This document shows positions 29,262 to 36,912 of a stretch of 37,780 nucleotides of DNA, in pieces. The first letter of the stretch is position 1. The number at the start of each line of letters is the position of its first letter. A program made the position numbers and the translations under genes. This DNA comes from Candidatus Levyibacteriota bacterium (lineage in GTDB: Bacteria > Patescibacteriota > Microgenomatia > Levybacterales > UBA12049), in NCBI GenBank assembly GCA_016182205.1, contig JACOXW010000003.1:1-37780 (forward strand), given 5' to 3'. The notes beneath the pieces are model-generated. The model was not told the DNA's origin. It did not search any database and saw only the letters and a list, made by a program, of their open reading frames with translations.

Positions 29262-30011
29262 ATGTCAAAAAAAGAGGAAAAAATTCATATTGCTGCTGTT
29301 TCGGATATTCACTGCCATGAAAATTCAGGAGGCATGTATCAGGATTTGTTCACTCAAATTTCCAATGAGGCTGATCTCCTTCTGCTTTGTGGTGATCTTA
29401 CAGACTACGGTCAACCAAAGGAGGCGGAAGTCCTTACAAAAGAACTTTTACACTGCAAAATTCCAGTCGTCGCTATTTTAGGAAATCATGATTATGAAAG
29501 TGATAAAAACGAAGAACTTGTAGAAATACTGACAAAAAGCGATGTTACCTTCCTTCAGGGATCAGAATATATCTTTGAGAAAGGGTCCCGAAAAATTGGC
29601 ATCACCGGAGTCAAAGGTTTCGGTGGAGGCTTCAAACCAGCTATGTGGGAGAGATTTGGAGAGAAAGAACAAAAAGCTTATTATGATGCGTTAACATATG
29701 AAATACAACATCTGGAGATCGGTCTCAACCGGTTACAACCTCACCATGATTTACCTATTATTGTTATGCTCCACTTCTCACCTATTCGCCAAACGTTACA
29801 TGGTGAACTTGAAGAGCTGTATCCGTTCCTCGGCTCTACAAGACTTGAGGAGGTAATCGACCGATATAATGTCCGTTGTGTTTTTCATGGACATTCACAT
29901 TTTGGCACCGGCAGCGGAACGACAGAAAAAGGAATCCCGGTTTACAACGTCTCCTATCCTCTACTTAAAGAACTGAATCCTGAAAAACCGTACGCACTTG
30001 TAGAATTATGA
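29262..30011 (+). CDS. calcineurin-like metallophosphoesterase
   Basis: 249 residues with every metal motif: AVSDIHCH, CGDLTDYG, ILGNHDYE, LHFSP and FHGHSHFG. These coordinate two metal ions for phosphodiester or phosphomonoester hydrolysis. No signal peptide is present, so it acts in the cytosol. It is the second gene of the operon with the nucleotidyltransferase (1-bp gap), and probably depends on coupled translation. Its 3' end overlaps cysS by six bases. A role in reversing or completing what the transferase does is plausible but unproven. Confidence 0.88.
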   Translation: MSKKEEKIHIAAVSDIHCHENSGGMYQDLFTQISNEADLLLLCGDLTDYGQPKEAEVLTKELLHCKIPVVAILGNHDYESDKNEELVEILTKSDVTFLQGSEYIFEKGSRKIGITGVKGFGGGFKPAMWERFGEKEQKAYYDALTYEIQHLEIGLNRLQPHHDLPIIVMLHFSPIRQTLHGELEELYPFLGSTRLEEVIDRYNVRCVFHGHSHFGTGSGTTEKGIPVYNVSYPLLKELNPEKPYALVEL

Positions 30012-31397
30012 GGCTTTAAGAAGTATCGTTGTGTCATTTTGATCCACAACCTCGTATCCTTTCGCTTCTATTTGCTCTCTAACTTTATCTGCCTCTTCGT
30101 ATCTTTTTTCTTTCCGGAGCGCATTTCTTTCCTCCATTAAAATCTTTATATCATCAGGAATAACTACTATTTCTTCTTTAATCTTTGTCCTGCTGTTTTG
30201 TAAATCCAAACCCAATATAGCATCCATTTTATATATGGTTCTGGCTTTTGCACTTGTTGGATAGTCAGATTTAAGCATCTCCCACATAATAGAAAGAGCC
30301 TGTGGGGTATTAAGATCATCACTTAAGGCATCTTCAAATCGTTTTTCATACTCTGCGCAGCCTACTTTCGGCTCTTCAAACGTAGCGACATCTTTATAGA
30401 GTCTATATAAGGCTTGTTGTGCCGACTGCAATGCCTCCCAAGTAAAATTCATTTCCTGCCGATAGTGAGTTTGTAAGTAGAGATATCGCAAAGCAAGCAA
30501 ATCATGTCCTCTATCCACAATGTCCTGAACCGTGTAGTTGTTACCCAAGCTTTTACTCATACGCTTTCCATCAATGAGAATAAATGCACCATGTACCCAG
30601 TAAGCAACAAATTGTTTCCCTGTCGCAGCTTCGGATTGGGCAGTTTCGTTTGGATGATGCGTTGACGCAAGATCAATTCCACCCACATGAATATCAAACG
30701 ATTCTCCCAAATATTTCATACTCATCGCACTACATTCTATATGCCATCCGGGAAATCCAATACCCCAGGGACTCTCCCATTCCATTTGCCGTGTTTCTCC
30801 TTTTGGCGAGAATTTCCAGAGTGCAAAGTCCTTTGGACTTTTCTTTTCTGGATTTGGTTCAACCCGTGCTCCCTCTTTTATTTGATCCAGATTTGATAGT
30901 TTTCCGTACTCAGGAAACTTAGCGGTATCAAAGTAAATACCATCTGAAGTTCTATAGGTGAATGCTTTTTGTTCCAATCGTTCTATTAAATCAATTTGTT
31001 CTTTGATATGATCTGTTGCCTTTGCAAAAAGCAGCGGCTTTTTCAAGTTTAATCGCTCAAAATCTTTTATAAACGTCTGTGTATAAAACTCAGCAACATC
31101 CCAGGCACTTTTTCCTTCTTTTTTTGCTGATTTTTCCATCCTGTCTTCTCCCGTATCTGCATCCCCCAGATTATCTCCAGTCAAATGTCCAACATCAGTA
31201 ATATTCATGATGTATTTAACATCATAACCATTGTGTAAAAGAACCCGAAACAAAATATCGGCTGTTGTATAGGTTCTAAAATTACCGATATGCGCGAAAT
31301 CATACACCGTCGGTCCACACGTGTACATTCCAACTTCAGGAGAATGAATTGGGACAAACTCTTCTATTTTTTTTGATAATGTATTATATAAACGCAT
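30006..31397 (-). CDS. cysS: cysteinyl-tRNA synthetase
   Basis: 463 residues, normal length. The zinc/active-site Cys is in TCGPTVYDFAHIGN (with the HIGH-equivalent HIGN), another zinc ligand in HIECSAM, then the HHPNE pair, and KMSKS appears as KRMSKSLGNN (about 263-268). The DALR tRNA-binding domain and a C-terminal Lys-rich end follow. It charges tRNA-Cys with cysteine. The promoter is TTGATT-17-TAAAAT (31434-31406), 8 nt before the ATG, with no ribosome-binding site. Confidence 0.97.
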   Translation of the reverse strand: MRLYNTLSKKIEEFVPIHSPEVGMYTCGPTVYDFAHIGNFRTYTTADILFRVLLHNGYDVKYIMNITDVGHLTGDNLGDADTGEDRMEKSAKKEGKSAWDVAEFYTQTFIKDFERLNLKKPLLFAKATDHIKEQIDLIERLEQKAFTYRTSDGIYFDTAKFPEYGKLSNLDQIKEGARVEPNPEKKSPKDFALWKFSPKGETRQMEWESPWGIGFPGWHIECSAMSMKYLGESFDIHVGGIDLASTHHPNETAQSEAATGKQFVAYWVHGAFILIDGKRMSKSLGNNYTVQDIVDRGHDLLALRYLYLQTHYRQEMNFTWEALQSAQQALYRLYKDVATFEEPKVGCAEYEKRFEDALSDDLNTPQALSIMWEMLKSDYPTSAKARTIYKMDAILGLDLQNSRTKIKEEIVVIPDDIKILMEERNALRKEKRYEEADKVREQIEAKGYEVVDQNDTTILLKAS

Positions 31398-31405
31398 ATC
31401 TGACC

Positions 31406-31434
31406 ATTTTACGAATATTTTTGGCGGTAATCAA
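31406..31434 (-). promoter_or_regulatory. promoter of cysS, near-leaderless type
   Basis: On the minus strand TTGATT (31434-31429), 17 bp, TAAAAT (31411-31406), then 8 nt to the ATG at 31397. Confidence 0.6.
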
Positions 31435-31439
31435 ATCTT

Positions 31440-31811
31440 TTATTTTTTCTTTGTTATAAAAACAAAAGATTTACCAATAAAATTGGCTATTGCGAAAATA
31501 ATAGTATGGACAATACTTATAATAAAAATGCCTGCAAAGAGAAAGGTTTCAAATACTCCTGGCGTGCCAAGAAAAGCTTTAGGTTCTGATGGTATGTATC
31601 CCGGTTTAAGAGGACAATAAATCTGATTAAAGATTAATGAAAACAAAAAAACACCTATTGGAATAATTAAAATAGGTAAAAGAGTCTTAAAAGACTTCTT
31701 TTTTTTTGCCATCCAAAGTCCATAAAGCAAGTAAAAAATCAAACCTACATAAAAATACCATTCTTGGATATCTGCAAGAGACTGACCTGTTTGAAAACAT
31801 TGGTCTTCCAT
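31440..31811 (-). CDS. small multi-pass membrane protein, 123 aa
   Basis: The start is the ATG at 31811; the frame extends further up but through the promoter. Three hydrophobic helices (YVGLIFYLLYGLWMA, LLPILIIPIGVFLFSLIF and FLFAGIFIISIVHTIIFAIANFI) are joined by a Lys-rich loop, with a Cys/Pro loop (CPLKPGYIPSEPK) between the second and third. Not recognised. The promoter is TTGTCA-17-TACAAT (31850-31822), 10 nt before the ATG. Confidence 0.65.
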   Translation of the reverse strand: MEDQCFQTGQSLADIQEWYFYVGLIFYLLYGLWMAKKKKSFKTLLPILIIPIGVFLFSLIFNQIYCPLKPGYIPSEPKAFLGTPGVFETFLFAGIFIISIVHTIIFAIANFIGKSFVFITKKK

Positions 31812-31821
31812 ATTGGACACT

Positions 31822-31850
31822 ATTGTAGTATATCTTATTCCTATTGACAA
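31822..31850 (-). promoter_or_regulatory. promoter of the 123-aa membrane gene
   Basis: On the minus strand TTGTCA (31850-31845), 17 bp, TACAAT (31827-31822), then 10 nt to the ATG at 31811. An overlapping TATACT (31832-31827) is an alternative -10. Confidence 0.5.
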
Positions 31851-31913
31851 ACAAGTTCAAATTAGAGTTCAATTAAAGTATCTACCTACCCATGGAACGG
31901 TAGAGTTGTTAGT

Positions 31914-31924
31914 GGTTTAAAACC
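31914..31924 (+). promoter_or_regulatory. small palindrome before the NRAMP-like gene
   Basis: GGTTT-A-AAACC (31914-31924) lies 8 nt before the ATG at 31933. A CTACC/GGTAG hairpin (31882-31903) precedes it. No convincing -10 is visible for this gene. One of these could be a metal-responsive operator, which is speculation. Confidence 0.25.
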
Positions 31925-31932
31925 TGTCCAAT

Positions 31933-33309
31933 ATGACTGAAACAGAAAAAGTTATCGAAAGAGTTGCCGGCGCGCCGGCGGTAATGCTTGAGAAAACGCT
32001 TGATACATCCAAACAAATATCAGATTCGATCGTTAATCACACACATATAAAACGCGCAAACCAGTACTGGAAAACACTTGGTCCAGGACTTACCACTGGC
32101 GCCGCAGATGATGATCCATCAGGTATTGCTACATATTCACAAACTGGCGCACAATATGGATTCCAACTTCTGTGGTTGGCAGGATTTACATTTCCACTTA
32201 TGGCAATTGTTCAGGAAATGTGTGCGAGGATTGGACTGGTCACAGGGCGGGGACTCGCAGGAAATATACGAATTTATTTCCCCAGATGGGTTCTTTATAC
32301 ATCTTCAATATTACTTTTCGTCGCGAATACCTTTAATATAGGCGCAGATTTAGGCGCTATGGCAAAAGCAACACAGCTTCTTTTTCCCGAAGTGAGTTTT
32401 GGCGGACTTATTATCGTATTTACGACACTGAGCCTTCTTTTACAAATTTTTACTTCCTATGAGAAATATGCGAAGTATCTTAAATGGCTTGCGCTTGTAT
32501 TACTTTCTTATGTATTCTCAGCACTTAGCGTTAAAATAAATTTTCATGACCTGGCTTTTCATACATTTATCCCTTCAATTACACTTGGAAAAGAACAAAT
32601 CATTCTTATAGCCGGAATTCTGGGTACTACTATTTCACCCTATCTTTTCTTCTGGCAAACCTCTCAGGAGGTAGAAGAACAGATTTTAGGAGGAAAAACC
32701 ACACTAAAACTGAGGCAAAATGAAACTACAGAAGAAGAAATAAAAACCATGCGTATTGATGTCTGGTCGGGAATGTTTTTATCAAATATTGTTATGTATT
32801 TTATTATTGCTGCTTCCGCCGCAACGCTTTTTTCCCATGGAATAACCAATATTAAAACTGCCTCCGACGCAGCACTTGCTTTAAAACCGATTGCGGGAGA
32901 TAACGCATATCTACTCTTTACAATAGGAATTATCGGTACAGGCATGCTTGCAGTTCCCGTACTTGCAGGATCAGCCTCATATGCACTGGCTGAAAGTTTC
33001 CGCTGGAAATACGGACTGTATAAAAAACTTAAAGAGGCAAACTCATTTTACGGTGTTATTATTATTTCCATGCTTATTGGTCTTTCTATTAATTTCAGCG
33101 GAATTGATCAGATAAAAGCACTCATTTACTCTGCGGTATTAAACGGAATTGTAGCGCCTATTATTCTCGTGGTTATTGTTCTTATCAGCAGCAACAAAAA
33201 AATCATGGGCACTCGTGTTAACCATCCGCTTACAACAGGATTCGGTTGGCTGATCACGCTTATTATGACGTGTGTGGCATTCGCAGTGATTCTTTCTCCT
33301 CTTTTCTGA
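31933..33309 (+). CDS. NRAMP-related divalent metal transporter
   Basis: 458 residues, about 11 helices. The N-terminal 45 residues are a cytosolic extension. The first helix carries GPGLTTGAADDDPSGIATYSQTG; the canonical DPGN of manganese/iron NRAMPs is DPSG here (D61-G64). The helix-6 motif, usually A/M-P-H, reads GTTISPYLFFWQTSQEVEE. Both changes place it in an NRAMP-related branch whose metal choice may differ (magnesium is known for some relatives). It is in the inner membrane, driven by protons or by metal gradient. It ends 2 bp before the convergent gene at 33312. Confidence 0.85.
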   Translation: MTETEKVIERVAGAPAVMLEKTLDTSKQISDSIVNHTHIKRANQYWKTLGPGLTTGAADDDPSGIATYSQTGAQYGFQLLWLAGFTFPLMAIVQEMCARIGLVTGRGLAGNIRIYFPRWVLYTSSILLFVANTFNIGADLGAMAKATQLLFPEVSFGGLIIVFTTLSLLLQIFTSYEKYAKYLKWLALVLLSYVFSALSVKINFHDLAFHTFIPSITLGKEQIILIAGILGTTISPYLFFWQTSQEVEEQILGGKTTLKLRQNETTEEEIKTMRIDVWSGMFLSNIVMYFIIAASAATLFSHGITNIKTASDAALALKPIAGDNAYLLFTIGIIGTGMLAVPVLAGSASYALAESFRWKYGLYKKLKEANSFYGVIIISMLIGLSINFSGIDQIKALIYSAVLNGIVAPIILVVIVLISSNKKIMGTRVNHPLTTGFGWLITLIMTCVAFAVILSPLF

Positions 33310-33311
33310 AT

Positions 33312-34001
33312 CTAGCCGATGGTTCCATGCCGTTTTTCAGGACTTTGTGCCTGTTCAAGTGCGGGATTCTGCATTTTTTTCTTTTTCTCTCGATCTTTCT
33401 TTTGATCCTCCATTTCCAAACGTTTCATGCGATCTGCTGCATTTTCCCGCTTTTCTTGTTGCTCTTCTACCTCTACTTCAGTCTGTGGTTTCGCACGGGT
33501 CACCAGTGGATCATAATATTCCTGCTTGTGCAATTCGTGCTGCTTTTGTTGTAATTCTTTTTGCTCTTGCGGAGTTTTTACACTGGTGCCAGATACTGCA
33601 AGTTGCTCTTTTAATGAAGCTGTGTCTTTGGACGGAGTAAATCCAAGCTGCTCTCCGACTGATCCTGTTGTTTGGTCTTTTTTCCCAAAACCCAATTGCT
33701 CTCCTAATGAACCCGTATTCTCCTTTTTATTCCCAAAGCCTAATTGTTCCAAAGTACCGACTGACTGTTTTTTCTTTTCTTCATCTGTTGATGATCCGTA
33801 GAGGCCCGCCAAAAAATCTTTATTATTTTGATCTTGTTGTTGTTTTAAGTTTGCCTGCTTTGCCAAATCTTCAGAGCTGAGCCTCTTTCCTCCGCCCACT
33901 TGTTCTACTGATGTCTCCACGGTTTGTGAAACCTGCCGCGTAAGCGTTTTCTTCGCTTGTTGGGTAATATTTCCCAATTTTCCAAGTGCTGAGTCATCCA
34001 T
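33312..34001 (-). CDS. charged protein with EQLGFG repeats, unknown
   Basis: 229 residues, no membrane helix, very rich in Gln, Lys, Glu and Ser. Residues 84-140 hold about four imperfect repeats of 15-16 residues, each with the core (L/V)xEQLGFG-x-K-K then a TTGS-type turn. The C-terminal third is a highly charged, probably coiled-coil helix (EVEVEEQQEKRENAADRMKRLEMEDQKK). It follows recR with its ATG overlapping the recR stop (TGATG) and an AAGGAGTG ribosome-binding site. Not recognised; the context suggests a DNA-repair or nucleoid role, but this may just be position. Confidence 0.72.
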   Translation of the reverse strand: MDDSALGKLGNITQQAKKTLTRQVSQTVETSVEQVGGGKRLSSEDLAKQANLKQQQDQNNKDFLAGLYGSSTDEEKKKQSVGTLEQLGFGNKKENTGSLGEQLGFGKKDQTTGSVGEQLGFTPSKDTASLKEQLAVSGTSVKTPQEQKELQQKQHELHKQEYYDPLVTRAKPQTEVEVEEQQEKRENAADRMKRLEMEDQKKDREKKKKMQNPALEQAQSPEKRHGTIG

Positions 34002-34636
34002 CAGTATTCACTCCTTCCTTCCATAGCTCTCTCTAGAGTCACTTCATCCGCATATTCCAAATCCGCCCCAACCGGTAAACCCCTCCCGATACGAGAAATT
34101 TTTAACTTTTCACTTTGCCCGCCTGCCGGCGAGGCAGGAACTTTTAACTGTTTTGCGATATACATAGCAGTTGCTTCTCCCTCCATAGTAGGATTTGTTG
34201 CCAAAATTATCTCTTCAATTGATTTTCCATTGGTTGCGTCTTTAATACGCCTGAGTAATTGTCCTATGTAAATCTCATCCGGCCCGATGTTGTTGAGGGG
34301 ATCAATTTTCCCATGCAAAACATGGTATACTCCCCGATACTTACCGTTCTTCTCAAGCGCTAATACATCCAATGGTTGCTCCACCACACAAATCGTCTTC
34401 TTATCACGATCATTACTTGCACAAATACTACAGGGATCCTGTTCATCCACAGTATAACAAAGAGAACAAAGCACTGTATTCCCTTTTAACTGTTGTAGAG
34501 CCTGAGCAAAGCTATCAAGTTCTCCTTGTGGAACGTGCAAAAGGTAAAACGTTAATCGTTGTGCAGTCTTCGGACCGATACCGGGCAAGCGTTCAAATGA
34601 CTCTATTAGATGTTGTATTGCTTTGGGAATTTTCAT
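34001..34636 (-). CDS. recR: recombination mediator RecR
   Basis: 211 residues. An HhH motif (ERLPGIGPKTAQRL) is followed by a Cys4 zinc finger (CSLC and CSIC), a Toprim domain (TICVVEQPLDVLAL to EGEATAMYIAKQL) and a C-terminal Walker-B-like GRGLPVGADLEYADEVTL. RecR works with RecO and RecF to load RecA at gaps. Between AKQLK and ISRIGRG there is an insertion of about 14 residues (VPASPAGGQSEKLK) that other RecR proteins lack or shorten; see the repeat at 34100-34149. The start overlaps the prs stop (ATGA) and has a GGAGAAAG ribosome-binding site. Confidence 0.95.
   Translation of the reverse strand: MKIPKAIQHLIESFERLPGIGPKTAQRLTFYLLHVPQGELDSFAQALQQLKGNTVLCSLCYTVDEQDPCSICASNDRDKKTICVVEQPLDVLALEKNGKYRGVYHVLHGKIDPLNNIGPDEIYIGQLLRRIKDATNGKSIEEIILATNPTMEGEATAMYIAKQLKVPASPAGGQSEKLKISRIGRGLPVGADLEYADEVTLERAMEGRSEY
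34100..34149. repeat. GC-rich palindrome flanked by 8-bp direct repeats, in frame within recR
   Basis: TTTTAACT occurs at 34100-34107 and again at 34142-34149, 42 bp apart, i.e. 14 codons. Between them is a GC-rich hairpin, CCTGCC (34122-34127), GGCGA, GGCAGG (34133-34138), quite unlike the surrounding AT-rich coding sequence. This looks like insertion of a small palindromic repeat element with duplication of its target, tolerated because it kept the frame. Confidence 0.55.
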
Positions 34637-35541
34637 ATTTCTTTCTCCTTTAAGACTTCCGAAACCATTGACGAAACAGTGAGTATTTCAAGTTTCCCGA
34701 ATCGCTTTTCCTTCGGAATTAGTACCGTGTCTGTCACGTACACCTTATGTACACCTGAATTGTCAAGTAGCTCTGGTGCTTCTTCTGAAAAAACAGGATG
34801 AGTCGCAAAAACATATACTTCTTTTACACCTTTTTTAAAAAGCAGTTTCGCTGCTTCTACAATAGTCTGACCGCTTGAAATCATATCATCTACAATAATC
34901 GCCCGGTCTTTCAAATGGCCTTGCACTTCTTCTGCTTTTATAGTACCGCTCACCAAATCCCGATTTTTGACAATACATGCAAAAGGCAAATCTTCCAAAA
35001 GCCCTGAAAGAATCTTTATTCTCCGAATTCCCCCCATATCCGGCGTTACAAGAACCGTATTATCATTTACCCAATTCTCCTCTTTTATTTTTTGCGCAAA
35101 TCGAGGAAGAGCGGATAAATGCACAATCGGTATATGAAACATTTCAGGAATTTTTATGGAATGGAGATCAAATGTTATTACTCTATCTGTCCCTACGCTT
35201 TCAAGCATGGTGATAACAACTTCAAGCGATACTGCTTCACCATCCCGGAAAATATGGTCTTGTCTCTGATACCCGAAATACGAAACGACAGCAGTTACAC
35301 TACGTGCTCCACTGCGTTTTAATGCATCAATCATAAAGAAAAGTTCCATGTAGTTTTGATCCACAGGTGTTGCAGTCGGCTGCACGACAACGGCATCCTC
35401 TTCCAAGACTACATCATTTAACTTAATGCGCCGTTCACCGTCTGGAAAAACATGGAGCTCCAAAGGAGAAAGCGGTATTCCCAAAAGTGCCGCAATATTT
35501 TCCGCAAGAGGCATGTTGGAAGAACCGGAAAACAATTTCAT
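34633..35541 (-). CDS. prs: ribose-phosphate pyrophosphokinase, first paralogue
   Basis: 302 residues. Family landmarks are FPDGERRIKL near the N-terminus, PTATPVDQNYMELFFMIDALKRSGA, YFGYQRQD, the VTFDLHS-type strand (ITFDLHS), TPDMGGIRR and the PRPP-binding loop AIIVDDMISSGQTI. It makes PRPP from ribose 5-phosphate and ATP. The catalytic flexible-loop Lys/Arg appear kept (KNRDLVSG). It starts with its own extended -10 (TGATACAAT, 35557-35549) 7 nt upstream and is coupled to recR. A second, diverged paralogue lies immediately upstream. Confidence 0.92.
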   Translation of the reverse strand: MKLFSGSSNMPLAENIAALLGIPLSPLELHVFPDGERRIKLNDVVLEEDAVVVQPTATPVDQNYMELFFMIDALKRSGARSVTAVVSYFGYQRQDHIFRDGEAVSLEVVITMLESVGTDRVITFDLHSIKIPEMFHIPIVHLSALPRFAQKIKEENWVNDNTVLVTPDMGGIRRIKILSGLLEDLPFACIVKNRDLVSGTIKAEEVQGHLKDRAIIVDDMISSGQTIVEAAKLLFKKGVKEVYVFATHPVFSEEAPELLDNSGVHKVYVTDTVLIPKEKRFGKLEILTVSSMVSEVLKEKEI

Positions 35542-35548
35542 TATCTCT

Positions 35549-35557
35549 ATTGTATCA
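35549..35557 (-). promoter_or_regulatory. extended -10 promoter between the two prs genes, leaderless type
   Basis: On the minus strand TGATACAAT (35557-35549), then 7 nt to the ATG at 35541. The same nonamer and spacing occur before obg (17345). It implies the first prs copy and recR are transcribed separately from the second copy. Confidence 0.6.
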
Positions 35558-35582
35558 TGTCTTCATCAATACCCAGCAAAGT

Positions 35583-36566
35583 TTACAAAAATAAATCGCG
35601 GCTGATGGAGTCACCTGATTCAATTCGTTTTATAGCCTCCACCAAAAGAGGTGCAACAGATATAACAGTTATTTTGGGATTTTTTACTACTTCGTCTCTT
35701 TGTAAAATAGTATCCGTTACTATAACTTCTTCAATCGGAGAAGTTTTGATATGTTCCAAGGCCTTTCCAGAAAAAAGACCATGGGTAACTGCAACTCTCA
35801 CGCTTTTTGCACCTTGCTGTTTTATATAGCTAGCGGCATGTGCTATCGTTCCGCCGGTATCAAGCATATCGTCAACCAACAAAACGTCTCTTCCTTTTAC
35901 ATTTCCTATCATTCCCAGTGCTTCCGATTTATTATTCACATTAATATCGCGCTCTTTATATACCAAAGCAATATCTGATGCTCCCAAACGTTTTGCATAT
36001 CCTGTTGCCCGTGTCATACCTCCCTTATCCGGTGACGCAACAACGAGATTTTTGAATCTTTTCTTTTTCAGCGCCGGAACCAATGAATAGCTGGCATATA
36101 GGTTATCCCATGGAATCTGAATAAATCCTTGCTGTTGATCTGAATGAATATCAACTGTCACAATTCTACTTGCTCCTGCATTAGTAAACATATTCGCCAC
36201 AACCGACGAGCTGATAGGAACACGCGGCATTTCTTTTCTGTCCTGCCTGGAATACCCAAAATATGGAATAATAAGGGTAATTTCACGGGCTGAGGAACGC
36301 CTGGAAGCATCAATCATAAACATAATCTCCATAATGCTCTCATTTACCGGTGTTGACGTAGGCTGGATAATAAAAACATGCCGTCTACGCATGTTCTCAG
36401 GAACTCTGACTCGAATTTCCCCATCAGAAAATATGGAAACAGGGTCGAAAATATCATGTCCTAGTAGTTTTGCAATTTTTTTTGCCAAACGGGGATTTGA
36501 TCGCCCAGTTAAGAGAATAAATTCTGGGACTGCAGGTTTGCTCAGTGTACGTTGTGTATTTGGCAT
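35583..36566 (-). CDS. prs: ribose-phosphate pyrophosphokinase, second paralogue
   Basis: 327 residues, with an N-terminal extension of about 15 residues. Motifs: FSDGEIRVRVPENMRRRHVFIIQPTSTPVNESIMEIMFMIDASRRSSA, YFGYSRQDRKEMPRVPISS (closer to the canonical class I enzymes, with the RQDRK loop), TVDIHSDQQQGF, SPDKGGMTRA, and the PRPP loop DVLLVDDMLDTGGTI. The RQDRK and KERD loops suggest this copy is the main active class I enzyme. It has its own promoter (TTGTCT-17-TACAAT, 36623-36595) with a 28-nt leader holding a GGCTATAGCC palindrome. Confidence 0.93.
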   Translation of the reverse strand: MPNTQRTLSKPAVPEFILLTGRSNPRLAKKIAKLLGHDIFDPVSIFSDGEIRVRVPENMRRRHVFIIQPTSTPVNESIMEIMFMIDASRRSSAREITLIIPYFGYSRQDRKEMPRVPISSSVVANMFTNAGASRIVTVDIHSDQQQGFIQIPWDNLYASYSLVPALKKKRFKNLVVASPDKGGMTRATGYAKRLGASDIALVYKERDINVNNKSEALGMIGNVKGRDVLLVDDMLDTGGTIAHAASYIKQQGAKSVRVAVTHGLFSGKALEHIKTSPIEEVIVTDTILQRDEVVKNPKITVISVAPLLVEAIKRIESGDSISRDLFL

Positions 36567-36594
36567 ACGTGGCTATAGCCGGACAATAAACGGT

Positions 36595-36623
36595 ATTGTA
36601 ACAAGAATTACCTTCATAGACAA
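36595..36623 (-). promoter_or_regulatory. promoter of the second prs gene (leadered)
   Basis: On the minus strand TTGTCT (36623-36618), 17 bp, TACAAT (36600-36595). The leader contains the perfect palindrome GGCTATAGCC (36571-36580). A TATAGC inside it, 5 nt before the ATG, is an alternative -10. Confidence 0.45.
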
Positions 36624-36630
36624 TATCCTG

Positions 36631-36909
36631 TTATTTACCAAGTAACCCTCCTAAACCTCCCCCCATTTGTTGGAGTTTTTTGGCTGCGACTTCTTGAGCT
36701 TTCTTTACCGCTTCGTTTACCGCGTCTTTTATGTCATCATCTGTCCTACCATTTGTGGAAAGACTTTTGATTTTCTGGTCTCCCGTAATCCGAACGACAA
36801 CTCCATGTTTTTCAACTTCAATTTCTTCTTTTTGCAGTTCCTTCTGAATAGCCATAGCCTGATCTCGCATTTTCTTAAGCTCACCAAGTTGTTGAAATGG
36901 ATTTATCAT
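36631..36909 (-). CDS. ybaB: YbaB/EbfC nucleoid-associated protein
   Basis: 92 residues, normal length. It begins FQQLGELKKMRDQAMAIQKELQKEEIEVEKHGVVVRITGDQKIKSL, with the N-terminal helix and strand of the YbaB family, and ends in a Met/Gly-rich tail (KLQQMGGGLGGLLG). YbaB dimers bind DNA in a non-specific or loosely specific way. It lies between dnaX and the prs-recR genes, the usual dnaX-ybaB-recR order. The ribosome-binding site (GGAGGTGA) lies within the last codons of dnaX, so the two are translated together. Confidence 0.95.
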   Translation of the reverse strand: MINPFQQLGELKKMRDQAMAIQKELQKEEIEVEKHGVVVRITGDQKIKSLSTNGRTDDDIKDAVNEAVKKAQEVAAKKLQQMGGGLGGLLGK

Positions 36910-36912
36910 ATA

